Source: JAHDFB01 sp965658745 (lineage in GTDB: Bacteria; Bacteroidota; Bacteroidia; Chitinophagales; Saprospiraceae). From it: DNA of 64,000 nt. Made by a program: the position numbers and the translations under genes. The DNA is taken from contig CBFHTK010000008.1 of the NCBI GenBank assembly GCA_965658745.1, positions 84,865 through 148,864 of the forward strand, read 5' to 3'. Numbering within the stretch: the first letter of the stretch is position 1; every line of letters starts with the position of its first letter. The notes under the pieces were generated by a model, which made no database searches, was not told where the DNA came from, and saw only the letters and a list, made by a program, of their open reading frames with translations. Below are positions 18,800-27,135 of the stretch, in pieces.

Positions 18800-18893
18800 C
18801 AATGATCATTTTAGGAATCTATCAATTAGAAAAGCTCTGAACTATCCAATAACAAAAAGATAGAAGAACATCTAGCTAGATACAATTCCTAAT

Positions 18894-19430
18894 CTATACC
18901 TCGTTTTCTGTCATTTGAAATTGCGTGTTAAACCCAATTGGAGGTGGAGCAGGCTGATCATCATCATAGTCTTCCCAATTAGTCAACTCATTTAGTAATT
19001 CTTCAACATGTCGGACAATGTAGCCCTCTTTGATTTCATCAGGTCGCAGAATCTCTAAAGTCTTAGGTTGTTGCGGCTCTCCATAACCTTCTAGAAAAGG
19101 CTGGACGATCAACACAACCAATTTACCGTTAAATAATTGCTGATAAACTAACAACCCATTATTACGAACTACTGTACGATACTCTTCCCCTTGAAGCTTC
19201 TCACGAATCCCACTTTTTGTGCGACCAAGATTAAACATAATAACTTCAAGGTTATCAACATCATCCTTAATATCTATCTCAGCCTCGAGGTCAGTATTGT
19301 CAATGATACCTTGCAAAGTATCTATTACTAACTTCTTCTTGCCAGCTTTCCATTGATCTCTATAATCATGCGTATTTTGCTTAATTTTCAAATACTTAGC
19401 AACTTTTGATTTCAGTGCTGTATAATTCAT
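18894..19430 (-). CDS. conserved hypothetical protein, 178 aa
   Basis: A soluble protein with no signal peptide. The N-terminus MNYTALKSKVAKYLKIKQN is helical and basic; the middle is strand-rich (NNGLLVYQQLFNGKLVVLIVQPF), and the C-terminal 30 residues are acidic and proline-rich (YDDDQPAPPPIGFNTQF). I do not recognise the family. The gene starts 22 bp after the stop of the phosphohexomutase gene on the same strand and is probably its operon partner. Confidence 0.7.
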   Translation of the reverse strand: MNYTALKSKVAKYLKIKQNTHDYRDQWKAGKKKLVIDTLQGIIDNTDLEAEIDIKDDVDNLEVIMFNLGRTKSGIREKLQGEEYRTVVRNNGLLVYQQLFNGKLVVLIVQPFLEGYGEPQQPKTLEILRPDEIKEGYIVRHVEELLNELTNWEDYDDDQPAPPPIGFNTQFQMTENEV

Positions 19431-19452
19431 GTATTATCTCTTTTAATTATTC

Positions 19453-20856
19453 TTATTGTTGGAAGAACGCGTGGGTTGTATCTAAAATTTCTCGAACCCT
19501 AGTTGAATTTGCCGCCTGAGCATAAACACGCAGTACCGGTTCTGTTCCCGAAGGTCTTATCATAACCCATTCTCCTTCAGTTTCGAAGAAAAACTTATAT
19601 CCATCGATGTCATCTGTGTCCTTGACTACGAGATCGCCGATGTTGTCAATACCACCTTTCTGACATCTGGCGATAACAGCCTGTTTCTTCTCTTCGTCTA
19701 AATGTAAATCATCTCTATCAAAGTCAAAAGATCCTACCCTTTCATGGATCATACTAACCAATTCATGCAATTTTTTACCTGATTTGGCCATAAACTCCAT
19801 GATTGTAAGACCTATCCATATTCCATCCCGTTCTGGAATAAAACCCTTAACGGCAAGTCCACCTGATTCTTCTCCCCCAACAAGAACATCCTGTTCAAGC
19901 ATAAGTTCAGCAATATATTTGAATCCAATCTTTGTGACTGTCGTTTTCAATCCTAATTGATCAGCCAATTTTTTCATCTTCTCAGTCACAGAGAAAGTTA
20001 CAATGACATCACCTGTCATGTTCTTTTCAACTGCTAGATAGTAAAGCAATAAAAGTAATATATGATGTGAATCTACAAATTTTCCATGCTCGTCAAACAA
20101 TCCAATTCGATCTGCATCACCATCAGTCGCTAAACCAACATAAGGGACGTCTGAATCTTGAATAAATCTGGATAATTCAGTCAGATTTCTCCCAATCGGC
20201 TCTGGAGCTTGACCATGAAAACCTGGATTTTCATCGCAATGCAATAACTTCGCTTTGGGCAAAATTCTATGTAATACACGCTGCCCTGCACCATACATAG
20301 CGTCATAAGCCAGATTAATACCAGAACTTGCAATGCCTTTTATATCAAATGAGTCCATGACTTTTTGATAATAGATCTCTTCTAAATCTATTTCATGTAT
20401 CAACGAAGTATTTGCAGTAATTTCTCCAGCTGCAAATCTAGAATGCACAGGAATCAAAGCTTCTACAGCTGCAATATCTGCCGGTACACTTGGTCCCCCA
20501 AACTTAGACTTAAGTTTAAACCCATTGTAAGAAGGGGGATTGTGACTGGCTGTTATTACAACACCAAGGTCAGCTTTTGCATTAACCACACCATATGAAA
20601 CCATAGGAGTTGAGACATAGTCACTCGCTCTATATACCTCAATCCCGTAAGCTGAAAAAACTTCTGCAGTTGCCTTAGAAAACATAGGACCACCAAAACG
20701 ACAATCGTGTCCCACTACAACCTTATTCATATTGTTATTTTTCATCCACTGGGCCGTACCCTCAGCCACTCTCATAACATTGGTCAATGTGTATGTATCT
20801 GCAATTATGGCTCGCCATCCGTCTGTACCGAATTTTATTTCTGCTGGCTTATTCAT
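19453..20856 (-). CDS. phosphoglucomutase/phosphomannomutase family protein
   Basis: 467 residues with all four domains of the alpha-D-phosphohexomutases: phosphoserine loop TASHNP with S104, metal loop DGDADRIG, sugar loop GGEESGG and phosphate-binding RPSGTEPVLRVYA. The start MNKPAEIKFGTDGWR has the usual FGTDGWR. It interconverts hexose 1- and 6-phosphates; glucose, mannose or glucosamine specificity cannot be decided from the motifs. It is relevant to nucleotide-sugar synthesis, for which RfbA is also encoded in the window. Confidence 0.9.
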   Translation of the reverse strand: MNKPAEIKFGTDGWRAIIADTYTLTNVMRVAEGTAQWMKNNNMNKVVVGHDCRFGGPMFSKATAEVFSAYGIEVYRASDYVSTPMVSYGVVNAKADLGVVITASHNPPSYNGFKLKSKFGGPSVPADIAAVEALIPVHSRFAAGEITANTSLIHEIDLEEIYYQKVMDSFDIKGIASSGINLAYDAMYGAGQRVLHRILPKAKLLHCDENPGFHGQAPEPIGRNLTELSRFIQDSDVPYVGLATDGDADRIGLFDEHGKFVDSHHILLLLLYYLAVEKNMTGDVIVTFSVTEKMKKLADQLGLKTTVTKIGFKYIAELMLEQDVLVGGEESGGLAVKGFIPERDGIWIGLTIMEFMAKSGKKLHELVSMIHERVGSFDFDRDDLHLDEEKKQAVIARCQKGGIDNIGDLVVKDTDDIDGYKFFFETEGEWVMIRPSGTEPVLRVYAQAANSTRVREILDTTHAFFQQ

Positions 20857-21001
20857 ATATATAATTTTAGAAATTATCTTGTTATCTCAGACGTGAAGAT
20901 AATAAAAATTGCCCCCCTTCGATCTAGTGAATAAATAAATCAATCAAAGAAGATACATATTACAAAAAATCTTAATATATTTCCGCTTCAAATTGAATTA
21001 A

Positions 21002-21691
21002 GTGATCGGAATTAGAAAAAATACGGGGGAAAGACAATACCAAGATTCATACTATCACAAAGGTAAGAGACAATTGCTAGCTAAGCAATTGGAACAAAAA
21101 GGAATTCACAGTCAGAGGGTTCTTGAAGCGATCAAGATGATTCCGCGACACTATTTCCTTGACTCTGCATTTATGGAGCTCGCTTATGACAATCGTGCTT
21201 TTCCTATCGAAGCTGCTCAGACGATCTCTCATCCTTACACCGTTGCTTTTCAAACTCAACTGTTAGAAATTCTTCCGGGAGATAAAATACTAGAAATTGG
21301 AACTGGTTCAGGTTATCAAGCGTGCGTCCTTTCATATATGGGTGCAAAAGTTTACTCTATTGAAAGGCAACAAGTTCTTTTCGATAAAACATCTAAGCTT
21401 CTTCCAAAAATTGGCTTTCGCCAAATACGCACACTTTTTGGTGATGGCTATGAAGGTGCTCCTAGGTTTGCACCTTTTGACAAGATCATCGTTACTGCGG
21501 GAGCGACTGAAGTGCCCAAAAAGCTGCTTCGTCAGCTAGCAATCGGCGGTAAAATGGTTATTCCTATGGGATGTAATGAAGAACAAGAGATGATCGTCTA
21601 CACAAGGATGTCGCAGTCAGAATTCTCTACCTCTAATTTTGGAATGTTCAGTTTCGTTCCTTTCCTAAAAGGCGTCAACAAATCCAATTAG
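21002..21691 (+). CDS. pcm: protein-L-isoaspartate O-methyltransferase
   Basis: 229 residues. It methylates isoaspartyl residues in aged proteins with SAM. Family motifs are VLEAIKMIPRHYFL, the AYDNRAFPI and QTISHPY stretch, the SAM loop LEIGTGSGYQACVL, and YEGAPRFAPFDKIIVTAGA. An in-frame TAA lies immediately before the GTG at 21002, so translation must start there or downstream. It is monocistronic and converges on the isc genes through a shared terminator. Confidence 0.93.
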   Translation: MIGIRKNTGERQYQDSYYHKGKRQLLAKQLEQKGIHSQRVLEAIKMIPRHYFLDSAFMELAYDNRAFPIEAAQTISHPYTVAFQTQLLEILPGDKILEIGTGSGYQACVLSYMGAKVYSIERQQVLFDKTSKLLPKIGFRQIRTLFGDGYEGAPRFAPFDKIIVTAGATEVPKKLLRQLAIGGKMVIPMGCNEEQEMIVYTRMSQSEFSTSNFGMFSFVPFLKGVNKSN

Positions 21692-21746
21692 TATCATTTC
21701 AAGGTAATTCTTGAAGATTAGCTTGCATCGGAGAGATGCAAAAAAA

Positions 21747-21797
21747 ATGCGTAAAAATGAGACGTAACTTCAAAGGAACGAATTCATTTTTACGCAT
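21747..21797. terminator. bidirectional terminator between pcm and iscA
   Basis: A perfect 14-bp inverted repeat (ATGCGTAAAAATGA at 21747-21760, its complement at 21784-21797) with a 23-base loop. An A-run at 21740-21747 gives the T-run for minus-strand transcripts. The genes on either side converge on it. Confidence 0.75.
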
Positions 21798-21806
21798 AAA
21801 TATTAC

Positions 21807-22133
21807 TTAGACTGCAAAAGACTCTCCACAACCACAAGTACGACTAGCGTTTGGATTATTGAAGAAAAAGCCTTTTCCTTCTAGACCACCTGAAAATTCA
21901 AGTGTCGTATTACATAAGTAAAGAAATGATTTGAGGTCAGTCACAACACGTACATCATTGTCGTCAAAAATCTGATCGTCAGGTCTTGATTCATTATCAA
22001 AATCCATCTCATAAGAAAGACCAGAACAGCCTCCGCTTGTCACAGAAACTCGCACGAAATAGGAATCATCTAGTGATTCACCATTCATCAACTCACTTAT
22101 CTTTTCTTTTGCACTATCTGCTACAAAAAGCAT
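21807..22133 (-). CDS. iscA: iron-sulfur cluster assembly A-type carrier
   Basis: 108 residues of the HesB/IscA type, an Fe-S cluster carrier. The three conserved cysteines are in SGGCSGLS and the C-terminal RTCGCGESF. It is the last gene of iscS-iscU-iscA, 40 bp after iscU. SufA or ErpA naming is possible; the Isc neighbours favour IscA. Confidence 0.92.
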   Translation of the reverse strand: MLFVADSAKEKISELMNGESLDDSYFVRVSVTSGGCSGLSYEMDFDNESRPDDQIFDDNDVRVVTDLKSFLYLCNTTLEFSGGLEGKGFFFNNPNASRTCGCGESFAV

Positions 22134-22173
22134 ATTATTCTATTTACTCCTACCACATAAGGCAGGTTTATCA

Positions 22174-22557
22174 CTACTTGTTTTTCTCTTGGTAATCCTT
22201 AATTGCGTCTTTGATCGCATCTTCTGCCAATACTGAACAGTGAATCTTTACTGGAGGCAAAGCTAATTCCTCAACAATAGTCATATTATCGATACTCAAA
22301 GCTTCATCAATTGATTTACCCTTCAACCATTCAGTCGCTAATGAAGAGGAAGCAATTGCAGAACCGCAGCCAAATGTTTTAAATTTAGCATCTTCAATAA
22401 CTCCTGTGTTATCGTCAACTTGAATTTGCAAACGCATTACGTCTCCACACTCAGGCGCTCCTACAAGACCTGTTCCAACATTCTTAGAACTTTTATCAAG
22501 TGTACCAACATTTTTTGGATTCTTAAAATGATCCAATACTTTTTCTGAGTAAGCCAT
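22174..22557 (-). CDS. iscU: Fe-S cluster scaffold protein
   Basis: 127 residues. IscU is the scaffold where Fe-S clusters are built with sulfur from IscS. The three ligand cysteines are in APECGDVM, TFGCGSAIASS and KIHCSVLAEDAI; the chaperone-recognition LPPVK motif is present just before the last. The start MAYSEKVLDHFKNPKNVG is canonical. It lies 80 bp after iscS. Confidence 0.96.
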   Translation of the reverse strand: MAYSEKVLDHFKNPKNVGTLDKSSKNVGTGLVGAPECGDVMRLQIQVDDNTGVIEDAKFKTFGCGSAIASSSLATEWLKGKSIDEALSIDNMTIVEELALPPVKIHCSVLAEDAIKDAIKDYQEKNK

Positions 22558-22637
22558 TTTTATTTATTTATTCGATTTGTAGAATTGTTTCCTATTATGT
22601 ATTCTAACGCCCACATGACGTTTAAAGTTTCCTTTCT

Positions 22638-23858
22638 TTAGTGTGCAGTCCATTCGATCGCATCGAGATCAACTCCTTCTTTGTACATTTCCCAAATTGG
22701 ACTAAGATTTCTCATATGATTTACTCCCTTGGAAATCTCTTCGATTGTATAGTCGATTTCCTCTTCCGTCGTGAATCGGCCTAAGCTAAATCTTATAGAA
22801 GAGTGCGCAAGATCGTCTCCAAGTCCTAGGGCAATCAATACGTATGAAGGTTCCAAACTTGCAGAAGTACAAGCAGACCCTGACGAAACACCAATTTCTT
22901 GATTGAATGTCATCATCAAGCCTTCTCCTTCAACATGCTTAAATGAAATATTTGTTACGTGCGGCATTCTATTTTCAACATCACCGTTGATGTACGTTTC
23001 CTCTAAGCTTTCGCACAAAGCTTTCTCCAACTTATCACGTAAAACAGATAATCTTTGAGCTTCTTCAGCCATTTCCTTTTGAGCCAACTCTGCTGCTTTT
23101 CCAAAACCTACGATACCTGGCACATTCAAAGTACCTGAACGCATACCGCGTTCATGACCACCGCCATCCATTTGAGCAGTTACTTTAACCCTCGGGTTCT
23201 TGCGATTAACAAATAATGCGCCCACACCTTTTGGTCCATACATTTTATGTGAAGTAAAAGCCATCAAGTGTATACCAACTTCTTTTGGGAACGTTGGAAT
23301 TTTTCCAACTGCTTGAGTTGCATCGCTCATTAGCAATACTCCCTTACGATTACAGATTTCACCTATAGCCTTCATGTCTTGAATAACTCCAGTCTCGTTA
23401 TTAGCCCACATGATTGACACAAGAATTGTATTATCTTTAATTGCAGCCTCAAGTTCATTTAAATCAACTCGACCTAATCTGTCAACCTTAAGATAAGTCA
23501 CTTCTGCACCCATCTTCTCCAATTTCTTGCACGTATCCAAAACTGCTTTGTGCTCTGTTTCAAGGGTAATAATATGGTTACCTTTACGAGCGTACATTTC
23601 ATATACTCCTTTGATTGCAAGGTTATCAGCCTCCGTTGCTCCTGAAGTAAAGATTATCTCCTTTGCGTCGACCTTTAGTAAATTAGCGATTTGCTCTCTC
23701 GCATAATCAACCGCTTCTTCGGATCTCCATCCAAATGGGTGATTTCTTGATGCTGCATTTCCATGCAAATCATAAAAGTAAGGAACCATCGCTTCAACTA
23801 CACGTGGATCACAGGGTGTTGTGGCATTATTGTCTAAATAAATTAACTTCTTGCTCAT
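22638..23858 (-). CDS. iscS: cysteine desulfurase
   Basis: 406 residues, a PLP enzyme that takes sulfur from cysteine for IscU. The N-terminus IYLDNNATTPCDP is canonical. The PLP lysine is in TSHKMYGPKGVGALF, and the persulfide-bearing Cys is in the mobile loop SSGSACTSASLEPSYVL, whose length fits IscS-type (group I) enzymes. It is the first gene of iscS-iscU-iscA. No iscR is adjacent and no hscA/hscB/fdx genes follow, so regulation and chaperone partners are encoded elsewhere. Confidence 0.96.
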   Translation of the reverse strand: MSKKLIYLDNNATTPCDPRVVEAMVPYFYDLHGNAASRNHPFGWRSEEAVDYAREQIANLLKVDAKEIIFTSGATEADNLAIKGVYEMYARKGNHIITLETEHKAVLDTCKKLEKMGAEVTYLKVDRLGRVDLNELEAAIKDNTILVSIMWANNETGVIQDMKAIGEICNRKGVLLMSDATQAVGKIPTFPKEVGIHLMAFTSHKMYGPKGVGALFVNRKNPRVKVTAQMDGGGHERGMRSGTLNVPGIVGFGKAAELAQKEMAEEAQRLSVLRDKLEKALCESLEETYINGDVENRMPHVTNISFKHVEGEGLMMTFNQEIGVSSGSACTSASLEPSYVLIALGLGDDLAHSSIRFSLGRFTTEEEIDYTIEEISKGVNHMRNLSPIWEMYKEGVDLDAIEWTAH

Positions 23859-23883
23859 CGAGTATTTTTTTTGAAAATCAACA

Positions 23884-23891
23884 CAAATATA
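23884..23891 (-). promoter_or_regulatory. probable -7 box of iscS
   Basis: TATATTTG on the minus strand matches TAnnTTTG, 25 bp before the iscS ATG. A TTG at the correct upstream distance is not present (CTG-like), so the assignment rests on one box. Confidence 0.5.
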
Positions 23892-24110
23892 GCACTTCGC
23901 TATTCTTTTGCAGTGTACTCCTTAGAAAACATCTAAATAAAGAAAATTATTTTTATAAACTTTAGAAAAATACTACTTGGAAAGAGGCATTTCATCTATA
24001 TCGTTCAATTACAGAAAAACAAGTCATTGTTCTTTAATAATATTCACCGACACAAGATGAAAAAAGACTTTGTCAAAAGTAATATTCTAAGTTGACTCAT
24101 TCTACATCTC

Positions 24111-24146
24111 AGTGTGCTACACTCCTCATAGACAATTGATAACCAA
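24111..24146 (-). repeat. dispersed two-palindrome motif, copy C
   Basis: Read on the minus strand: TTGGTTATCAATTG, then 23 nt in total from TTGGTTAT to AGTGTAGCACACT (24123-24111). It is the most diverged of the four in the first palindrome but has exactly the same spacing. Confidence 0.55.
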
Positions 24147-24268
24147 ACATTTATATGAAATAAATTCAATAAAGCTCATCAAGGTATAAATGAAAAGTAC
24201 GCACCTGCGTCCAAATTGAGATTCCGCCAAAAACTCAAATTTAGCGATCCTACTACTACCATGAACCT

Positions 24269-24302
24269 TGTGGCACACTCTTCGTTATTTGCTCATTATC
24301 AA
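24269..24302 (-). repeat. dispersed two-palindrome motif, copy D
   Basis: Read on the minus strand: TTGATAAT (24302-24295), 15 bases, then AGTGTGCCACA (24279-24269). The TTGATAAT-N15-AGTGTGCCACA arrangement is identical to copy B over both boxes. Confidence 0.65.
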
Positions 24303-24399
24303 CTATTTACATCAATCTATTTTTGCATCTCCTTCAAACTACTCCTTTGGGTAGGGCGGCGAGACTTACATCTCTCTAATTTTGATCAAAACACTTCAT

Positions 24400-25616
24400 A
24401 TGCCAACTCCAACAAACGAAACTCAAAACCAATCAAGCTTTCAAGGGCCTGCAGCTGAAACCGAAGTTTTTGAGTCTCAAGGAGTAGGGTTTGCAGCCCC
24501 AGCTTTTTCACTAAGTTCAGGAGATGAAGGCACACAAACAAATCAAAACCAAGTAGATGAAGACATTGACGATCTAGGAGGAGAAGAAGCAATCGACGAT
24601 GCTTTTTACGATGGATTCGCCAATGATTATAGGATCGCTGCAGAAGAGTTTGATAGTTCCTCTAGTGAGCTGCTAGCGTTCGATCTCACTCAATCTGATT
24701 GGTCAGTAGCTGCACCAGATCATGAATATGGCAAAGACATAATAAATGAACTTTTGAATAGCATTGCCATCGTTATAAATGCCAATGAAAATGATTCAGA
24801 AGAGTCGCAGGATGAAAATAGAGAAGACGCTTACAGGTATCTAGAAATGTTATTAATGTGTACGGAGCTGCAGCTCTCTTATGTAAAGCTCTTTAAAGCC
24901 ATTCAGTCCAAGAAACTAAAGCCGATGCTTCAACTGTTCATAAAGATCTTCGAAGCCTACAATTATGCAGATCTACTTACTAAACTTGAAAAACTGCATG
25001 AAGACACGGCCAAACTACAAAAAATGATGGTCGATGCTAACAAGATGCTATTAAAAGAAGGGTCTGATCTAATGGTCGACGTTCTAGCAATTGGTCTTGA
25101 GGCTAGTATACTTACTGCGCTAGGAATTTCAAATCCTATTCTTGGGGGTGTTATAATGCTTGGATTACTTTACGGAACTAAAGCTGCTAAGGACTGTTCC
25201 AGAGAGTCCGGGGGATCCTATTTCTACTGTCCTTCTAACCAAGACAGATGAAGGATTGGATCTACTAGCTAAAGGTATGGAAGTTAGTAAAGATGCAACT
25301 GACGGATTTAAAGATGCTACAGGAAAGATAGGTAAGGTTAAAAAACGGACTTGGAACGGTCGTGGGAGCAGCCAAAACCTATAAAGCATATGATCAAGTA
25401 AAAGCGTTGGAAGCATTCTATAATGATTACAAAAAGAATGCGGAGGAGCTTTCAAAACTATATATTAGCGAATATGCGGCAAAACTAGAAGCATCTGGTA
25501 GAGCTGCGAATGCTCTTTATCAAGCAGGTTTAGAAATAGGACCTACCATCGATGACGCTTTAGGAGATATTCAATTCTATAAGAATGAAATCGATGCCTT
25601 TGAAATGGAAGGCTAA
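24400..25616 (+). pseudogene. broken gene for an effector-like or membrane protein, two +1 frameshifts
   Basis: Three overlapping frames (to 25251, 25160-25384 and 25362-25616) make one protein of about 404 residues if one G is removed from G5 at 25210-25214 and one A from A6 at 25340-25345. The joins then read KDCSRESGDPISTVLLTK and GKIGKVKNGLGTVVGAAK. The start chosen is the ATG at 24400 (MPTPTNETQNQSSFQGP); a TTG at 24382 would add six residues. Residues 1-60 are low-complexity Q/N/E/G with GFAAPAFSLSSG, resembling from memory the leaders of Bacteroidota proteins linked to contractile injection systems. The middle is helical; residues about 230-262 are hydrophobic (LGISNPILGGVIMLGLL); the C-terminus is helical and charged. 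The function is unknown. It may be a true pseudogene, a phase-variable gene or a sequencing artefact. Confidence 0.7.
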
Positions 25617-25622
25617 AACACA

Positions 25623-26270
25623 TTAATCGATAGCTTCGTGAAGTTCTTTCAGAAATCTTTTTCTGGGAATCGGGCTTGCGCCCAAAGATCGAAGATGTTG
25701 CGTATCTTGCTGGCAATCGATAAATCGGTAATCAAGCTCTTCAAGTTTCTTAACCAAAGAAATAAATCCGAATTTGCTAGCATTGCTTTTGTAGCTAAAC
25801 ATCGATTCGCCGCAAAATACTCTGCCCAAATCAACTCCATACAATCCTCCCACCAAATCATGTCCTTCCCAAACTTCAACGGATTTTGCATATCCTAGTT
25901 CGTGCAGTTTTTCGTAGGCCTCTACAATATCTCCAGTAATCCAAGTACCCTCTTGTCCACTGCGTTGACTTGATTTACAATTTCGAATTACTGTACCGAA
26001 AGCTTGATTGAAAGTTACGTGATATTTTTGTTGATTAAAGTAGGGACGCATACTTTTAGAAACCTTCAGGTTCTTCGGATAAAGGACCATTCGAGGATTT
26101 AAAGACCACCAAATTATAGGATCGTGTTCATTGTACCATGGAAAGATTCCACTCCTGTAAGCTAATAACAGTCTATCTGGGGACAAGTCGCCGCCTACTG
26201 CAACAATTCCCTGTGGACTAGAATGTTCAGCAGAAGGAAATTCGAGTTCTTCGCTGAGAATATGAATCAT
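25623..26270 (-). CDS. aat: leucyl/phenylalanyl-tRNA-protein transferase
   Basis: 215 residues. It adds Leu or Phe from aminoacyl-tRNA to proteins with N-terminal Lys or Arg, creating a bacterial N-degron. Family motifs are GIVAVGGDLSPDRLLLAYRSGIFPW, WWSLNPRMVL, TWITGDIVEAYEKLHELG, and GGLYGVDLGRVFCGESMFS. Its ATG overlaps the stop of clpS by four bases (26267-26270), so the enzyme that makes the degron and the adaptor that reads it are translationally coupled. Confidence 0.96.
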   Translation of the reverse strand: MIHILSEELEFPSAEHSSPQGIVAVGGDLSPDRLLLAYRSGIFPWYNEHDPIIWWSLNPRMVLYPKNLKVSKSMRPYFNQQKYHVTFNQAFGTVIRNCKSSQRSGQEGTWITGDIVEAYEKLHELGYAKSVEVWEGHDLVGGLYGVDLGRVFCGESMFSYKSNASKFGFISLVKKLEELDYRFIDCQQDTQHLRSLGASPIPRKRFLKELHEAID

Positions 26271-26581
26271 TTATGATTTTTCGTCGACTCGATAACAGCT
26301 GATAAGCCTCGTTCAACCAATGCATCTTTCATCGGTTTTAGAACTTCAAATTTATCAGTTTTTGCACAAGCTTTCCCAGTGTAATGAATCATCAAAGACA
26401 ACTGCTCAGCTTGCTCAAAACTGTGCTTACAAACTTCTATAAAACACTGAATTACCCAATTAAATGTATTTACATCATCGTTGTAAACAATTAATTGCGA
26501 CCCTTGACCAACATCCTGCAACTCATCCAAATCGATTAGTTCTTCAGTATCAGACATAGAATCTAGTATATTCAAATTCAT
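26267..26581 (-). CDS. clpS: ClpS adaptor of the N-degron pathway
   Basis: 104 residues. ClpS binds N-terminal Leu, Phe, Trp or Tyr and hands the protein to ClpAP or ClpCP. The binding-site pattern is QLIVYNDDVNTFNWVI, followed by the helix with HYTGKACAKTD (usually H-x-x-G-x-A) and a C-terminal LVERGLSAVIE. The N-terminal 24 residues are acidic and unstructured, as expected. A second ATG at MSDTEEL is an alternative start. It lies 10 bp after the peroxiredoxin gene, so the operon order is peroxiredoxin-clpS-aat. Confidence 0.93.
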   Translation of the reverse strand: MNLNILDSMSDTEELIDLDELQDVGQGSQLIVYNDDVNTFNWVIQCFIEVCKHSFEQAEQLSLMIHYTGKACAKTDKFEVLKPMKDALVERGLSAVIESTKNHK

Positions 26582-26591
26582 AAAAAAAAGT

Positions 26592-27062
26592 TTATTTTAG
26601 TGTGGAAAGTACTTCCTCAATTGCTGCAAAGTTAGGCAATTCACCTGCATTTTCTAACACCTCAGCATATCTAATAGTTCCTGATTTATCCACAACGAAA
26701 GCAGATCGCTTGCTAACTTCTTTCATTCCAAGAACAAACTCATTGTACAAAGCTCCATAGGACCTTGAAACGTCTTTATTAAAGTCGGAAAGCAAAGGAA
26801 AGTTATATGATTCTTGTTCTTTGAATTTTTCAAGAACAAATGGTGAATCAACACTTATGGCAACAACTTCTGTATTTAATTCTAAATACTTATTGTAATT
26901 ATCTCTTATTGAGCAAAGCTCAGTTGTGCACACTCCCGTAAAAGCAAGTGGAAAAAAAAGTATAACAAGATTCTTATCAGTGTAATCCTTCAAATTCACT
27001 TCTTGCTTTTCGCTTGAATACAATGCAAAATCTGGCGCTTTATCTCCTTCTGTCAATTTCAT
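26592..27062 (-). CDS. peroxiredoxin (AhpC/TSA family, AhpE/Bcp-like)
   Basis: 156 residues. A thiol peroxidase with peroxidatic Cys in FPLAFTGVCTTELC; a second Cys four residues later is a possible resolving residue. A further family sign is the conserved Arg in VSKRSAFVVDKSG. It is probably cytoplasmic, since it has no signal peptide. It heads the peroxiredoxin-clpS-aat operon and lies 69 bp downstream of the aminopeptidase gene, separated from it by overlapping AT-only hairpins (27073-27135). Confidence 0.9.
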   Translation of the reverse strand: MKLTEGDKAPDFALYSSEKQEVNLKDYTDKNLVILFFPLAFTGVCTTELCSIRDNYNKYLELNTEVVAISVDSPFVLEKFKEQESYNFPLLSDFNKDVSRSYGALYNEFVLGMKEVSKRSAFVVDKSGTIRYAEVLENAGELPNFAAIEEVLSTLK

Positions 27063-27072
27063 ACCTCAATTA

Positions 27073-27135
27073 TTAGATTTTCAATTTTTGATTTAAAAAA
27101 TCTAATCAAACTCACAAATCTTGCATTTGATTAGA
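27073..27135 (-). promoter_or_regulatory. two mutually exclusive hairpins between aminopeptidase and peroxiredoxin genes
   Basis: TCTAATCAAA (27101-27110) is perfectly complementary to TTTGATTAGA (27126-27135), and the overlapping AAAATCTAA (27097-27105) to TTAGATTTT (27073-27081). Bases 27101-27105 belong to both stems, so only one can form. This may be a weak terminator or attenuator; the stems are nearly all A-T. Confidence 0.4.

Larger units (their letters stand above)
23859..24399. other. intergenic stretch, 541 bp, with two copies of the palindromic motif
   Basis: This AT-rich stretch separates divergent iscS and the broken gene at 24400. It holds the iscS -7 box (23884-23891), motif copies C and D in the same orientation about 155 bp apart, and a GC-richer tract (GGGTAGGGCGGCGAG, 24350-24364) shortly before the broken gene. 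No coding sequence of recognisable family was found. Confidence 0.5.

Noticed and set aside
24216..24458. Plus-strand 80-residue frame overlapping the start of the broken gene
   Set aside because: It runs through motif copy D and overlaps the ATG at 24400 in another frame; no homology expected.
25668..25680. GGGCTTGCGCCC hairpin also seen near 51788 and 53691
   Set aside because: This copy is inside the aat coding sequence, and the three are too short and unequal to call a repeat family.
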